DNA of 64,000 bases from DASWNP01 sp036399175 (lineage in GTDB: Bacteria > Acidobacteriota > Blastocatellia > Pyrinomonadales > Pyrinomonadaceae): the NCBI GenBank assembly GCA_036399175.1, contig DASWNP010000020.1:18304-82303 (forward strand), written 5' to 3'. A program made the translations under genes and the position numbers. Position 1 is the first letter of the stretch. Each line of letters starts with the position of its first letter. Below the pieces are notes generated by a model, which worked only from the letters and a program-made list of their open reading frames with translations, had not been told where the DNA came from and ran no database searches. This document shows, piece after piece, positions 35,256-42,265 of this stretch.

Positions 35256-35303
35256 CTACGCGTGTGTTATAAGCACACGTAGAGCGTCACGCCGAAAAGC
35301 GTG
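35256..35303 (-). terminator. Two stems downstream of the tRNA gene
   Basis: CACGC/GCGTG (35288-35303) and a 9-bp stem with a bulge (CTACG..TGTG / CACACGTAG, 35256-35282) follow the tRNA 3' end on the minus strand. Neither has a clear T-run. They fill the gap between the tRNA and the transposase start; the remaining 35004-35255 shows only the open but unlikely N-terminal extension of the transposase frame. Confidence 0.4.
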
Positions 35304-35315
35304 TTCTTTTGAAAA

Positions 35316-35407
35316 TGGTGACGACGGCGGGACTCGAACCCGCATCCTCTAGGCCGAGGGTTTGGCCGTTTTCGAAACGGCTGCTTTATCCATTAAGCTA
35401 CGTCGCC
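35316..35407 (-). tRNA. tRNA-Ser-like gene, anticodon CGA, CCA end encoded
   Basis: The acceptor stem GGCGACG/CGTCGTC, D arm GCTT..AAGC, anticodon stem GCCGT/ACGGC around the loop TTCGAAA (anticodon CGA, codon UCG), a long variable arm (CCTC..GAGG) and T arm GCGGG-TTCGAGT-CCCGC all fold, with A73 and a genomic CCA. The long variable arm and anticodon indicate serine. Two features are odd for serine: the discriminator is A rather than G, and the D arm resembles that of arginine tRNAs. The gene lies inside the transposon, so it may be a carried or specialised tRNA. Without the CCA it is 89 nt. Confidence 0.75.
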
Positions 35408-35613
35408 CTTTGTCAGCGTTCTAAGAATGGGGTCTGGTTGCCGCCAGACCCTTTTCCTTTTTCACCTCCAAAACAAAAAAAGCAGACTCAGACACCTCTC
35501 CTATGGTGTCATTGTCTGCTTCGTCAGGCTCGCACGTCTCCCACACGCGGGGCGGTCGCCTCAACCGTTAATCCCACGCGCATCTTACCAAGGACTGAAA
35601 AGCGTGTCTATAG

Positions 35614-36108
35614 TTATTGCGGAATTTCAGAGCAAGCAGCTTTGATAATCTCTCTCTTATGCTCTCCGATAGAGATTACGTCCCACTTACCTTTTTTCTT
35701 GCCAACAACAGCAGAGAGGGGGACATCTTTCAATAGATTTGTCGAGTCCTGATTTGACCCTCCATCATGCCACGCTCCCCAACCATTATTGGGGCTATAT
35801 AGTCGGTAGACTTTGGGGCTAAAGGATGTCACTCCTAAAAACTCAATGCCGTTGAGTTTATCTGCTTCCGTGATGGGCAGAGAGATAACAGTGACATTCG
35901 GTTCTTTGAGTTGATAAAGAAGTCGCTGATTTGGTAGAGGCTCATCAATTCCATAATAAGAATCCCCGCACCTTATAAGCTTTGCCGTCCAATAACTTTC
36001 CGCTTGCCGTTTTGCCTCACTGCCTAGTGAGGCAGATGGGTCAGTCATTGGCTGTGTACACGCAGAACACGACATCAATCCAAGCAGAAATAGCGATAGT
36101 CGCTTCAC
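35614..36108 (-). CDS. Hypothetical lipoprotein (transposon cargo)
   Basis: A 164-residue protein starting with GTG at 36108 behind GGGGAG. The signal peptide MKRLSLFLLGLMSC has a lipobox with Cys14 (or Cys17 in SAC). The mature part contains YWTAKLIRCGDSYYG, PNVTVISLPITEADKLNGIEFLG and SFSPKVYRLYSPNNGWGAWHDGG, suggesting a small beta-rich outer-membrane or periplasmic domain. No family is recognised. It is transcribed divergently from the XRE gene over a 197-bp region that contains the operator-like dyads, so both could share control. Confidence 0.65.
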   Translation of the reverse strand: MKRLSLFLLGLMSCSACTQPMTDPSASLGSEAKRQAESYWTAKLIRCGDSYYGIDEPLPNQRLLYQLKEPNVTVISLPITEADKLNGIEFLGVTSFSPKVYRLYSPNNGWGAWHDGGSNQDSTNLLKDVPLSAVVGKKKGKWDVISIGEHKREIIKAACSEIPQ

Positions 36109-36235
36109 GGTTTTTCTCCCCGTTGAGGTTTGAGGTGTCCTGAGCGCATAATCACTACAGATGTGTAGGGTGGGAGCGCATCAGGCGTGATGTGCTGCGC
36201 CGGTGACTCACGTTTATCGGCGCACCTACAGCACT

Positions 36236-36260
36236 GTAGTATTATACTACTAAATAGTAG
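36236..36260. promoter_or_regulatory. Overlapping dyads upstream of the XRE gene of the transposon
   Basis: GTAGTAT-T-ATACTAC (36236-36250) and CTACTA-AA-TAGTAG (36247-36260) overlap by four bases, 46 bp before the XRE start, between divergent genes. TATTAT at 36240 could be a -10 element, placing the dyads over the promoter. Such sites usually bind the neighbouring XRE protein. Confidence 0.5.
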
Positions 36261-36305
36261 TTCAAACGAGAAAGCGAGATATGTCTCATCAGGAGGTAGC
36301 TGCTG

Positions 36306-36620
36306 ATGGGACGCGCACCTCGCCCGAAGCCTGAGCGCATGGCTTTCAAGCTGTTGCAGATAAGAACTGCGCTCGGCCTCACACAAGACGAGATGTTAAA
36401 GCGGCTGAACTATCGTAAGTCACCGCTCTATGCTTCTCAGATTTCAGACTTTGAGCAGGGGAAGCGGGAGCCGCCGGTGCAGGTCTTATTACGGTATGCA
36501 AGAGTGGCGGGTGTGCCGATGGAGATGTTAGTTGATGATGCCCTTGACCTGCCTAACCGTCTGCCAAGCGTGCCGGAGTATGAGTGGGTTATGAGGCGTG
36601 TCCGTACAGGACGGCAGTGA
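36306..36620 (+). CDS. XRE-family helix-turn-helix regulator (transposon cargo)
   Basis: A 104-residue DNA-binding protein with a strong ribosome-binding site (AGGAGG, 6 bp before ATG). The HTH is KLLQIRTALGLTQDEMLKRL followed by ISDFEQGKREPPVQVLLRYARVAGV and the end PMEMLVDDALDLPNRLP. The host gene at 28471 is a clear paralogue with the same tail. The start is basic (MGRAPRPKPERM). It lies 43 bp upstream of the HEPN-like gene in the same direction, a layout common for regulators that control a harmful partner. Confidence 0.82.
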   Translation: MGRAPRPKPERMAFKLLQIRTALGLTQDEMLKRLNYRKSPLYASQISDFEQGKREPPVQVLLRYARVAGVPMEMLVDDALDLPNRLPSVPEYEWVMRRVRTGRQ

Positions 36621-36663
36621 TGAGAAGGTTAGTTTTTCCCACTCATAAAGTGATAAAGCAGGA

Positions 36664-37818
36664 ATGCAAAAAGCAATGAATTTTTTAATGACCTTTTATA
36701 TCTATCCTCTATCAGAAGAAATCGTCCTGTCACATCACTTGAGCTTTAACCTTGATAATCCTCGTACTGATGAAGAGATTTCCATTGTTAAGGATTACTT
36801 GCTTAAAGCATACGACTCAGAAGGAGACGAGCAAATACCGATTCACTCTAACGAGCCTATCGAAACTTTAGAGAACATTCTTTTAGACTTTCAAGAGGAG
36901 TTCTCAGGATCGGACGAATACATAGCAAGATTTTTTCACTCTTACGAAAGGGATAAAATCTTTGAATTTATAGCAAAGATGTGGGTCATCGCTCGTTTTG
37001 ATGATGAGGGTGAGATTCAACTAATTAACGAAGGGTTGAGGCAGAGGGAGGCGCAAGGTCTATCATCAGTCGTCTGGCTAGACAATGACCATCCGATAGT
37101 TCACAACTCTGAAAGGTTAGTCAGTTATAGCTATTTATTATCTCTCTTGACCCACTCTGAAGGCAGCGATTATTTCGGGCGCAGTTTCATTCTTGACCCT
37201 CATCAAATAACCCGTTTCCAACCAGTAAAAAGTCTATGGATTGATTTCTTCATGTTTGCAACAGGAGTCAAAGGGGGCAGGGATGTTTTGGCTGAACTTG
37301 AATGGATTTTCTTACCTTTCGCGCTTGATAATTTGCGGGAAAACATTGGACTTTTAGATAAAGCTTTTAGGGATGGTCTTACAGAGAAGCTACTCTATAT
37401 CGGCGGGATACTCAAGATTGTAAGTCACGACGTAAGAGATGTGAAGGTAGCCCTTGTGATGCTCACTAGCATTATTGAGCTTCTGGTTACTCATAGCCCG
37501 AATACAAATCGCTTTAATGTGGAAGACTCTATTAGTAAACAGTTTCAGTTAAAGGCGAGCATTCTTATTTATCTTAACGATAAGAGCAAAGGCATTAACG
37601 ATATTAAGAGAAGGCTCAAAACGATATATGAACAGCGGTCTAATGTCGCTCACGGCAATTTAGGCGAAATTCATAGATACGTAAGTAAGCTATCCAAAAA
37701 AGAGGGGGAGGAAGAGTATTTTGAAGACCTGAAGAGTGACCTATACAAATATATTCGAGCCATTCTTGAAGAGTATCTCAAAGACAGGCCGTTCGTGGAC
37801 TTCCTAAAAGATAGTTGA
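36664..37818 (+). CDS. HEPN-like protein of unknown function (transposon cargo)
   Basis: A 384-residue, acidic, largely helical protein in markedly AT-rich DNA. The C-terminal third resembles Apea-type HEPN domains: a helix AFRDGLTEKLLYIGGILKIV, then ALVMLTSIIELLVTHSP, and near residues 325-330 RSNVAHG, which is the R-x4-H motif of HEPN ribonucleases, followed by a long helix to the end. The N-terminal 200 residues (start MQKAMNFLMTFYIYPLSEE) match nothing known to me; WVIARFDDEGEIQLINEGLR and SLWIDFFMFATGVKGG are the most distinct stretches. No signal peptide. RNase activity is inferred only from the motif. Confidence 0.65.
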   Translation: MQKAMNFLMTFYIYPLSEEIVLSHHLSFNLDNPRTDEEISIVKDYLLKAYDSEGDEQIPIHSNEPIETLENILLDFQEEFSGSDEYIARFFHSYERDKIFEFIAKMWVIARFDDEGEIQLINEGLRQREAQGLSSVVWLDNDHPIVHNSERLVSYSYLLSLLTHSEGSDYFGRSFILDPHQITRFQPVKSLWIDFFMFATGVKGGRDVLAELEWIFLPFALDNLRENIGLLDKAFRDGLTEKLLYIGGILKIVSHDVRDVKVALVMLTSIIELLVTHSPNTNRFNVEDSISKQFQLKASILIYLNDKSKGINDIKRRLKTIYEQRSNVAHGNLGEIHRYVSKLSKKEGEEEYFEDLKSDLYKYIRAILEEYLKDRPFVDFLKDS

Positions 37819-37979
37819 TAATTGTTAGTGCCAACTCGCTCTCAGTGACTTTGTGGTCAACTTACCGACTTTGTGGTCAAACCGCACTTTAGGGGCAAAG
37901 CTATTGTCCGGCGTTACCGGCGTTATCGGACGCACGGATTAACTTTCTCTTCTTATCAGGTTGAAGTTTTTGTTGAATC

Positions 37980-40370
37980 TTAAGTGCGGGCTCGAAACAG
38001 AAGATAGACACCGGCTGAGGCGAAAATAACTAGTGGTGACCAGACGGCAATTTTGGCCGGCAGGAGGCCATAGTTGCCCAGTTGTTGAAAGCCACTGGTC
38101 GCTCCCCAGAAGGTCAGTCCGATAGCAACCGCCGCGCAAAGAGCGGCGATGGCGCTTCTTCGTCCGAATGCGAGCGCAAGGGGAATCCCGACCAGCGCCA
38201 TGACTACGGGCGAAAAAGGCTCAGCTCGCTTGCGCTCCAGCGCGACCGTCAGCGGGGTAGATGTGCCGGGGGACTCACCACGCCTCTTAAGCGACCTTAT
38301 GTAGCTGCTTAATTGCTTAATATCCATCTCGGCGGGCGTATTAAGCACGGGCTTAAAGGCTTCGGGAGGCTCGATCGCCGAAATCGTTTCGCTGGCGACG
38401 CGTCGGAGGCCGCCGCCCGCAGTTGCGTCTCTCTCTATCTGGACGATCTCGGCGTTCTCCAACTCAAGCGCCCCCTTTTCATTCCAATGCGCGCGCTCGG
38501 CCGAGACCAGACGCCGGATGTGAATCCCCTCAGCATCGAACTCGTAGACCAGAGGAGCGCGCAGTTCCCTGCTCTTTTCGTCGAACTCGTACGAGTAGAG
38601 CGCTCCAGACCCGGATGCAGAGGCTAGCCAGTTGCGTCCCCTCTGCGTTCCCTTCGACAAGCCGCTGCGAATCTGGTTGCGTAGATTGTTCTGTAGACGG
38701 TTGGCTCGCGGCATCAGGCGCTCCTGCACGCCCCAGAGTCCTAATCCAATGCAGGCCGCGAAAATCAGACCGGGCAGCGCCAGCCTGTAGACGCTCTGCC
38801 CACAAGCCCACCAGGCGACCGCCTCGCTGCGGCGCGCCAAAAGCGCGTAGGACACCAGAACCGCCACCAGAACGCTCATCGGAGCCAGCGCCACCATCAC
38901 GAGCGGCAGTAGAAAGAGCATGTAGCGTCCGACCAGATATGCCCCCGCGCCGGAAGTGGCGATGAAGCGCAGCAATTCAAAGAGCGTGAAGATGAGAAAG
39001 ATTGCTATCAGCGTCAGGAAAGCCATGCTGAAATTTCCGGTCAGCGCACGCAGCATCGTCCGGTCAAGCAACCCCGAGAAGAGAGGACGACCCGGGCGAC
39101 GGCTCTTTGAGACCGAAGGCGCGGCGGCCTCGCCCCCCTCCGCTGACGGAGGCTCTCTCCTGCCCCACCAGAGAGCAAACCAGAGCGAGCCGCTCCCGGT
39201 TCTTAAGATCAGAAGGCAGACGCCCAACAGGAGCGCTGCGGCGGTCGAAAGCCAGGCGCCGACACGTATGGGGACGGCCTCCACGCGCACGAGATATTCT
39301 CCCGCCAAAGCCAGAAGGTAGTATGCGATCATCGCCGACAGAGAGAGAAACATGCCGAGCCCGCGCCCTCCGCGCCTCATGCGCAGGCCGATGGCCGCGC
39401 CCAGAAGCGCGAAGCCTATCGGGGCCGTGCAGAGCGCGAGCCTCCTGTGGAAGGCGAAAGCTGCCGCGCGACGCGTCGCACGTTCCTTCGCCGTGCGTCG
39501 CCGCTCCAGAAGCTCACGCCATCCCATCTCGTCGAATTCGAGCTGGCGCGCGCGCAGTCGCTTGAGAAGCTCGCCCCTCTCCCTGTTCAGCCGGTCGTCC
39601 CGTATGCGCAGTTGCGTGGAGCGCTCGGTCGTTATCTCTTTCGGTGCGCCGGGAGAGGGAGTCTGCGCCGTCTCTCCTCGAAGACGGAGCAGGCTCTCTT
39701 TAGAATCCTTCGTCGGCAGCGTCGTCACAGAGGCGTCGCTCAGAACCAGTTCAGATTGCTCGCCCGACGAATCGATGCGTCCGGAACGCGCCGTCACGAG
39801 GCGCACGCCGCCCTCCTGTTCCTGCCAGTAGATGAAGACCCTCCCCCATTGCCCGCTCTCTCGGTCGCCGTCTCGAACGTATATGATTTTGCCCGGAATC
39901 TCCGTGTTGAAGGTGCGCGGCTCGACGGGCGACTCCAGACGGTAGAGCGCCGCGCGAATCGCCGTCTGCCTGAGCCCGTAAGCGGCGCTCGGAGCCAACT
40001 CCATCCCTATGTAGAGCGTCGCGGCGCTCATCAAAAGCCCGAAGAGCACGGGCGGAGCGACGATTCGCCAGTTCCCTATCCCTGCCGCGCGCATGGCTAT
40101 CAGCTCGCTATCGCTGCCCATCCGGCTGAAACCGATCGCAGTCCCCGCCAAAACCGCCATCGGCAGCGTAAAGATCAGTATGTTCGGAAGCAGGCCGAGC
40201 GAGACCTCCAGTGCCATCTCCAGAGGCGCACGCGCCGCGCCCAGAATCTCTGCGAAGCGCGTCGCCTGCTGCGCAAGCAGCACGGAGGTCAGAAGCAGCA
40301 GCGCTAGAATGAAATAGGGCACGGTAGCCGCTACCGTATATCTCTCGATTAATCTTCTTTGCGGAAACAT
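37980..40370 (-). CDS. LptF/LptG family permease, fused double-length form
   Basis: At 796 residues this is about twice the length of LptF or LptG (350-400). Two YjgP/YjgQ units are visible. The first begins RRLIERYTVAATVPYFILALLLLTSVLLAQQ with LPMAVLAGTAIGFSRMGSDSELIAMRAAGIG near residue 70-100 and spans to about 390. The second begins GLLDRTMLRALTGNFSMAFLTLIAIFLIFTLFELLRFI near 430 with LAPMSVLVAVLVSYALLARRSEAVAWWACG and ends with the typical four-helix tail. Together they would form the membrane part of the LPS exporter that pairs with LptB and LptC. Neither partner is in the window. The C-terminus is near the right end of the transposon. Confidence 0.85.
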   Translation of the reverse strand: MFPQRRLIERYTVAATVPYFILALLLLTSVLLAQQATRFAEILGAARAPLEMALEVSLGLLPNILIFTLPMAVLAGTAIGFSRMGSDSELIAMRAAGIGNWRIVAPPVLFGLLMSAATLYIGMELAPSAAYGLRQTAIRAALYRLESPVEPRTFNTEIPGKIIYVRDGDRESGQWGRVFIYWQEQEGGVRLVTARSGRIDSSGEQSELVLSDASVTTLPTKDSKESLLRLRGETAQTPSPGAPKEITTERSTQLRIRDDRLNRERGELLKRLRARQLEFDEMGWRELLERRRTAKERATRRAAAFAFHRRLALCTAPIGFALLGAAIGLRMRRGGRGLGMFLSLSAMIAYYLLALAGEYLVRVEAVPIRVGAWLSTAAALLLGVCLLILRTGSGSLWFALWWGRREPPSAEGGEAAAPSVSKSRRPGRPLFSGLLDRTMLRALTGNFSMAFLTLIAIFLIFTLFELLRFIATSGAGAYLVGRYMLFLLPLVMVALAPMSVLVAVLVSYALLARRSEAVAWWACGQSVYRLALPGLIFAACIGLGLWGVQERLMPRANRLQNNLRNQIRSGLSKGTQRGRNWLASASGSGALYSYEFDEKSRELRAPLVYEFDAEGIHIRRLVSAERAHWNEKGALELENAEIVQIERDATAGGGLRRVASETISAIEPPEAFKPVLNTPAEMDIKQLSSYIRSLKRRGESPGTSTPLTVALERKRAEPFSPVVMALVGIPLALAFGRRSAIAALCAAVAIGLTFWGATSGFQQLGNYGLLPAKIAVWSPLVIFASAGVYLLFRART

Positions 40371-40388
40371 AACTCGCTTGGCCTCTCT

Positions 40389-41147
40389 CTAGCCCGAGGC
40401 CGCGCCCAGCGGCACCTGACCTCTGGGCGTGCGCTCAAGTGCGCGCGCAATCAGACGATGGGAGAGATTCCCGAGTTCAGTCTGCGCGCCTCTGGAGATC
40501 TCTTCAGACATCTTCTGCGCCCACTCCTTCGGGCCCAGGCGCTTCATCTGTCCCCAAAGCGTGCGCGCCTCCGCCCTGAGCGCAAGTCCCGTCTCGCCCG
40601 TACAGAGTCCGCAGCGAAGGGAGCTTTCAGGGCTCAGGTAGAGCGTCTCAGATGCGTCGAAGCTTTTGCCGCATCCGCCGCAGGCGCGCAGCTCCGGCAG
40701 AAAACCCGAAAGTTTGAGCACCCAAAGCTCGTAATAGCGCACGACCGGAGCAGTTCGCTCCGGCACCTCCGCGATTGCTTCCAGGCAGGCGCGCACCATC
40801 CGAAACAGTTTTTCATTCGGCTCGTGCGGCGGCGCAAACTCCAGCGCCAGCTCGCTCAGGTATTCGAGCGCGGCGACGGTCTCTGGGTTTCTTGCGAGCG
40901 CGAAGTAGGAACGCAGAATCTCCGCCTGTCTGAGCGAGACCAGCTCCTTCCCCTCCTTGGCGTAGAAAGAGAGCGAAATCAGCGTGAAAGGCTCAAGGCT
41001 CGCCCCGAAACGGCTTTTCAAGCGCCGCGCGCCGCGCGCCACGCCCCGCACGACTCCTGCGTCGCGCGTCAGGCAGATGACGATTTTATCCGCCTCCGCA
41101 AGCTTGTATGTGCGCAGGATAAATGCTTCTGTGTCAACCAAACCCAT
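40389..41147 (-). CDS. recO: DNA repair protein RecO
   Basis: A 252-residue recombination mediator that helps load RecA with RecR. The N-terminal OB fold begins MGLVDTEAFILRTYKLAEADKIV and continues VVRGVARGARRLKSRFG and LEPFTLISLSFYAKEG. The zinc motif is complete: C-x2-C in ACGGCGKSF and C-x2-C in RCGLCTGE (around residues 158-195). It stands in the same direction as lptFG, whose start lies 18 bp downstream, so the two are probably co-transcribed. Together with recN and ssb it gives the window a recombination-repair set; recR is not seen. Confidence 0.93.
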   Translation of the reverse strand: MGLVDTEAFILRTYKLAEADKIVICLTRDAGVVRGVARGARRLKSRFGASLEPFTLISLSFYAKEGKELVSLRQAEILRSYFALARNPETVAALEYLSELALEFAPPHEPNEKLFRMVRACLEAIAEVPERTAPVVRYYELWVLKLSGFLPELRACGGCGKSFDASETLYLSPESSLRCGLCTGETGLALRAEARTLWGQMKRLGPKEWAQKMSEEISRGAQTELGNLSHRLIARALERTPRGQVPLGAASG

Positions 41148-41238
41148 GATAGTCTTTAAAGGCTTTTCTCAAGTGCAGTGAAACGTCGGAGGGAGCACCA
41201 CCGGAGACGTTATCAGACGCACATCAAAGCAAAATCCA

Positions 41239-41409
41239 TTATCCGGGCAGCCAGTAAAGCAGCCATGCCAGAACGAGTCCGACGCCCACGAACTCCGCAA
41301 ACACTTTGAGGCCGTAGAGCGCCTGCTGGCGCGGGGTGTCGCGCCCGATGATGCCGAAGACGACGCTGACCAGTAGAGCGAACAAGAGCATCAAGAAGAA
41401 GTGTCTCAC
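41239..41409 (-). CDS. Small two-span membrane protein, 56 residues
   Basis: The GTG start at 41409 overlaps the stop codon of the preceding gene (GTGA). The protein has two hydrophobic spans, MRHFFLMLLFALLVSVVFGI and FAEFVGVGLVLAWLLYWLP, joined by a short charged loop (IGRDTPRQQALYGLK). Small proteins of this plan are common but carry no function that can be read from sequence. The tight coupling with the next gene suggests they act together. Confidence 0.65.
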   Translation of the reverse strand: MRHFFLMLLFALLVSVVFGIIGRDTPRQQALYGLKVFAEFVGVGLVLAWLLYWLPG

Positions 41410-41828
41410 GATTTTCTCCCGGCTCTGATGTCGAAGGCGTCGAGCGCCAGAAGATAATTCAGAAGCCCCGCGACCATCAGAAAGACGTTCCCGTATTCCG
41501 CCGTCGCGCGCTCGGCCTGGTCGATTGCCCCTATCTCCAACGCGCGGCTGGCGACGTAGAGCAGCCCCGCCCCCAGGTTGAAGAGACCGAAGACGTATGA
41601 GAGCAGCCCCGTCGTCGAGTTGAACAGACTGAACAGATGGCCTCCCAAAAGCAGGCCGAGCGCGTACATCGTCCAGACCGCCCCTCCCAGCAGAAGCCCG
41701 CTCAAAATCCGCCCGGCCCAGAGGTGCCCCGCCCCCGGCACAGCCCACGCCAGCAGACCGCACAGCCACGCGCCCGCTTTAACACGACCCTTCTCACTCG
41801 CCGTTTCGGCCAATTTCCTCTCCTCCAT
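41406..41828 (-). CDS. Multi-span membrane protein, 140 residues
   Basis: After a charged start (MEERKLAETASEKGRVKA) come four hydrophobic segments: AWLCGLLAWAVPGAGHLWAG, LLLGGAVWTMYALGLLLGG, LSYVFGLFNLGAGLLYV and NVFLMVAGLLNYLLALDAFD. The P-G-x-G-H-L-W-x-G-R and Gly-rich segments recall short membrane proteins of the TM2/DUF6677 kind, and the AWAVPGAGHLWAGR motif is the best family clue. Function unknown. It is coupled to the 56-residue membrane protein that follows. Confidence 0.7.
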   Translation of the reverse strand: MEERKLAETASEKGRVKAGAWLCGLLAWAVPGAGHLWAGRILSGLLLGGAVWTMYALGLLLGGHLFSLFNSTTGLLSYVFGLFNLGAGLLYVASRALEIGAIDQAERATAEYGNVFLMVAGLLNYLLALDAFDIRAGRKS

Positions 41829-42265
41829 CCCAAACCTTTAAAATGGAACTCCCGCTCCACGCAGATACTTCCCCGCGACAGACTACTTACAGACTCCTTC
41901 TCTGACGCTCAACGCGACCGACGCGTTCGCCGCCAATCCCTCCGCGGCGCTTCCATCCGCCCTCTCGACAGACGTTTGCAAGCCCTCTATCAACTTTTTC
42001 CTGCGCGCGCGAAGCAGTCCTCCGATGATTGTTCCAAAAGCCTCCGCGCTGTCGAGGCGGCGCGCTCTGAAAAGCGTCGCGGGCGTTTCAAAAACCGTGT
42101 GCGGAAAGCCCTAGAGGGGCGCTCCCTGAGACTCTACATGAAAGGTCGGCGCGACGACACAGTCTGACCTGAAATCTCAAACGCAGCGACTTAAGTTCTC
42201 TCTGGAAAGCTTTTACAGAAAGCCTCCGAGTTCTCCCCCTCTTCGAGCCGGTCAGCCTCGTCGCT
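41829..42265. other. Intergenic region between the membrane-protein pair and the Clp-N/DUF1343 gene
   Basis: About 440 bp without a convincing gene. One plus-strand frame stays open to 42167 with arginine-rich residues, without a ribosome-binding site, and is not accepted. The stretch carries GTCGGCGCGACGAC (42145-42158), one mismatch from the palindrome core at 22131 and 27983. No terminator with a T-run is evident. Confidence 0.4.

Larger units (their letters stand above)
33741..37902. mobile_element. 4.16-kb IS4-type transposon with tRNA, lipoprotein, XRE and HEPN cargo
   Basis: The ends are perfect 15-bp inverted repeats, AGCTTTGCCCCTAAA at 33741-33755 and its complement at 37888-37902. 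They are flanked by a perfect direct repeat ATTGTCCGGC (33731-33740 and 37903-37912), the length expected for IS4-family target duplications. Inside each end is a pair of TTTRTGGTCAA words (33774-33805 and 37850-37880, spaced 20-21 bp) that may be transposase-binding sites; another lies inverted at 33814. Cargo from left to right: transposase (minus), tRNA (minus), lipoprotein (minus), XRE and HEPN-like genes (plus). The right part is visibly more AT-rich than the host. Confidence 0.85.

Noticed and set aside
35309..35752. 147-residue open frame beginning MKMVTTAGLEPASSRP
   Set aside because: It is the antisense reading of the tRNA gene and its neighbourhood, a well-known false protein pattern (TTAGLEPAS...YPLSYVA).
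41842..42167. Arginine-rich open frame after the small membrane proteins
   Set aside because: No start with a ribosome-binding site, unnatural residue use, and no recognisable fold.
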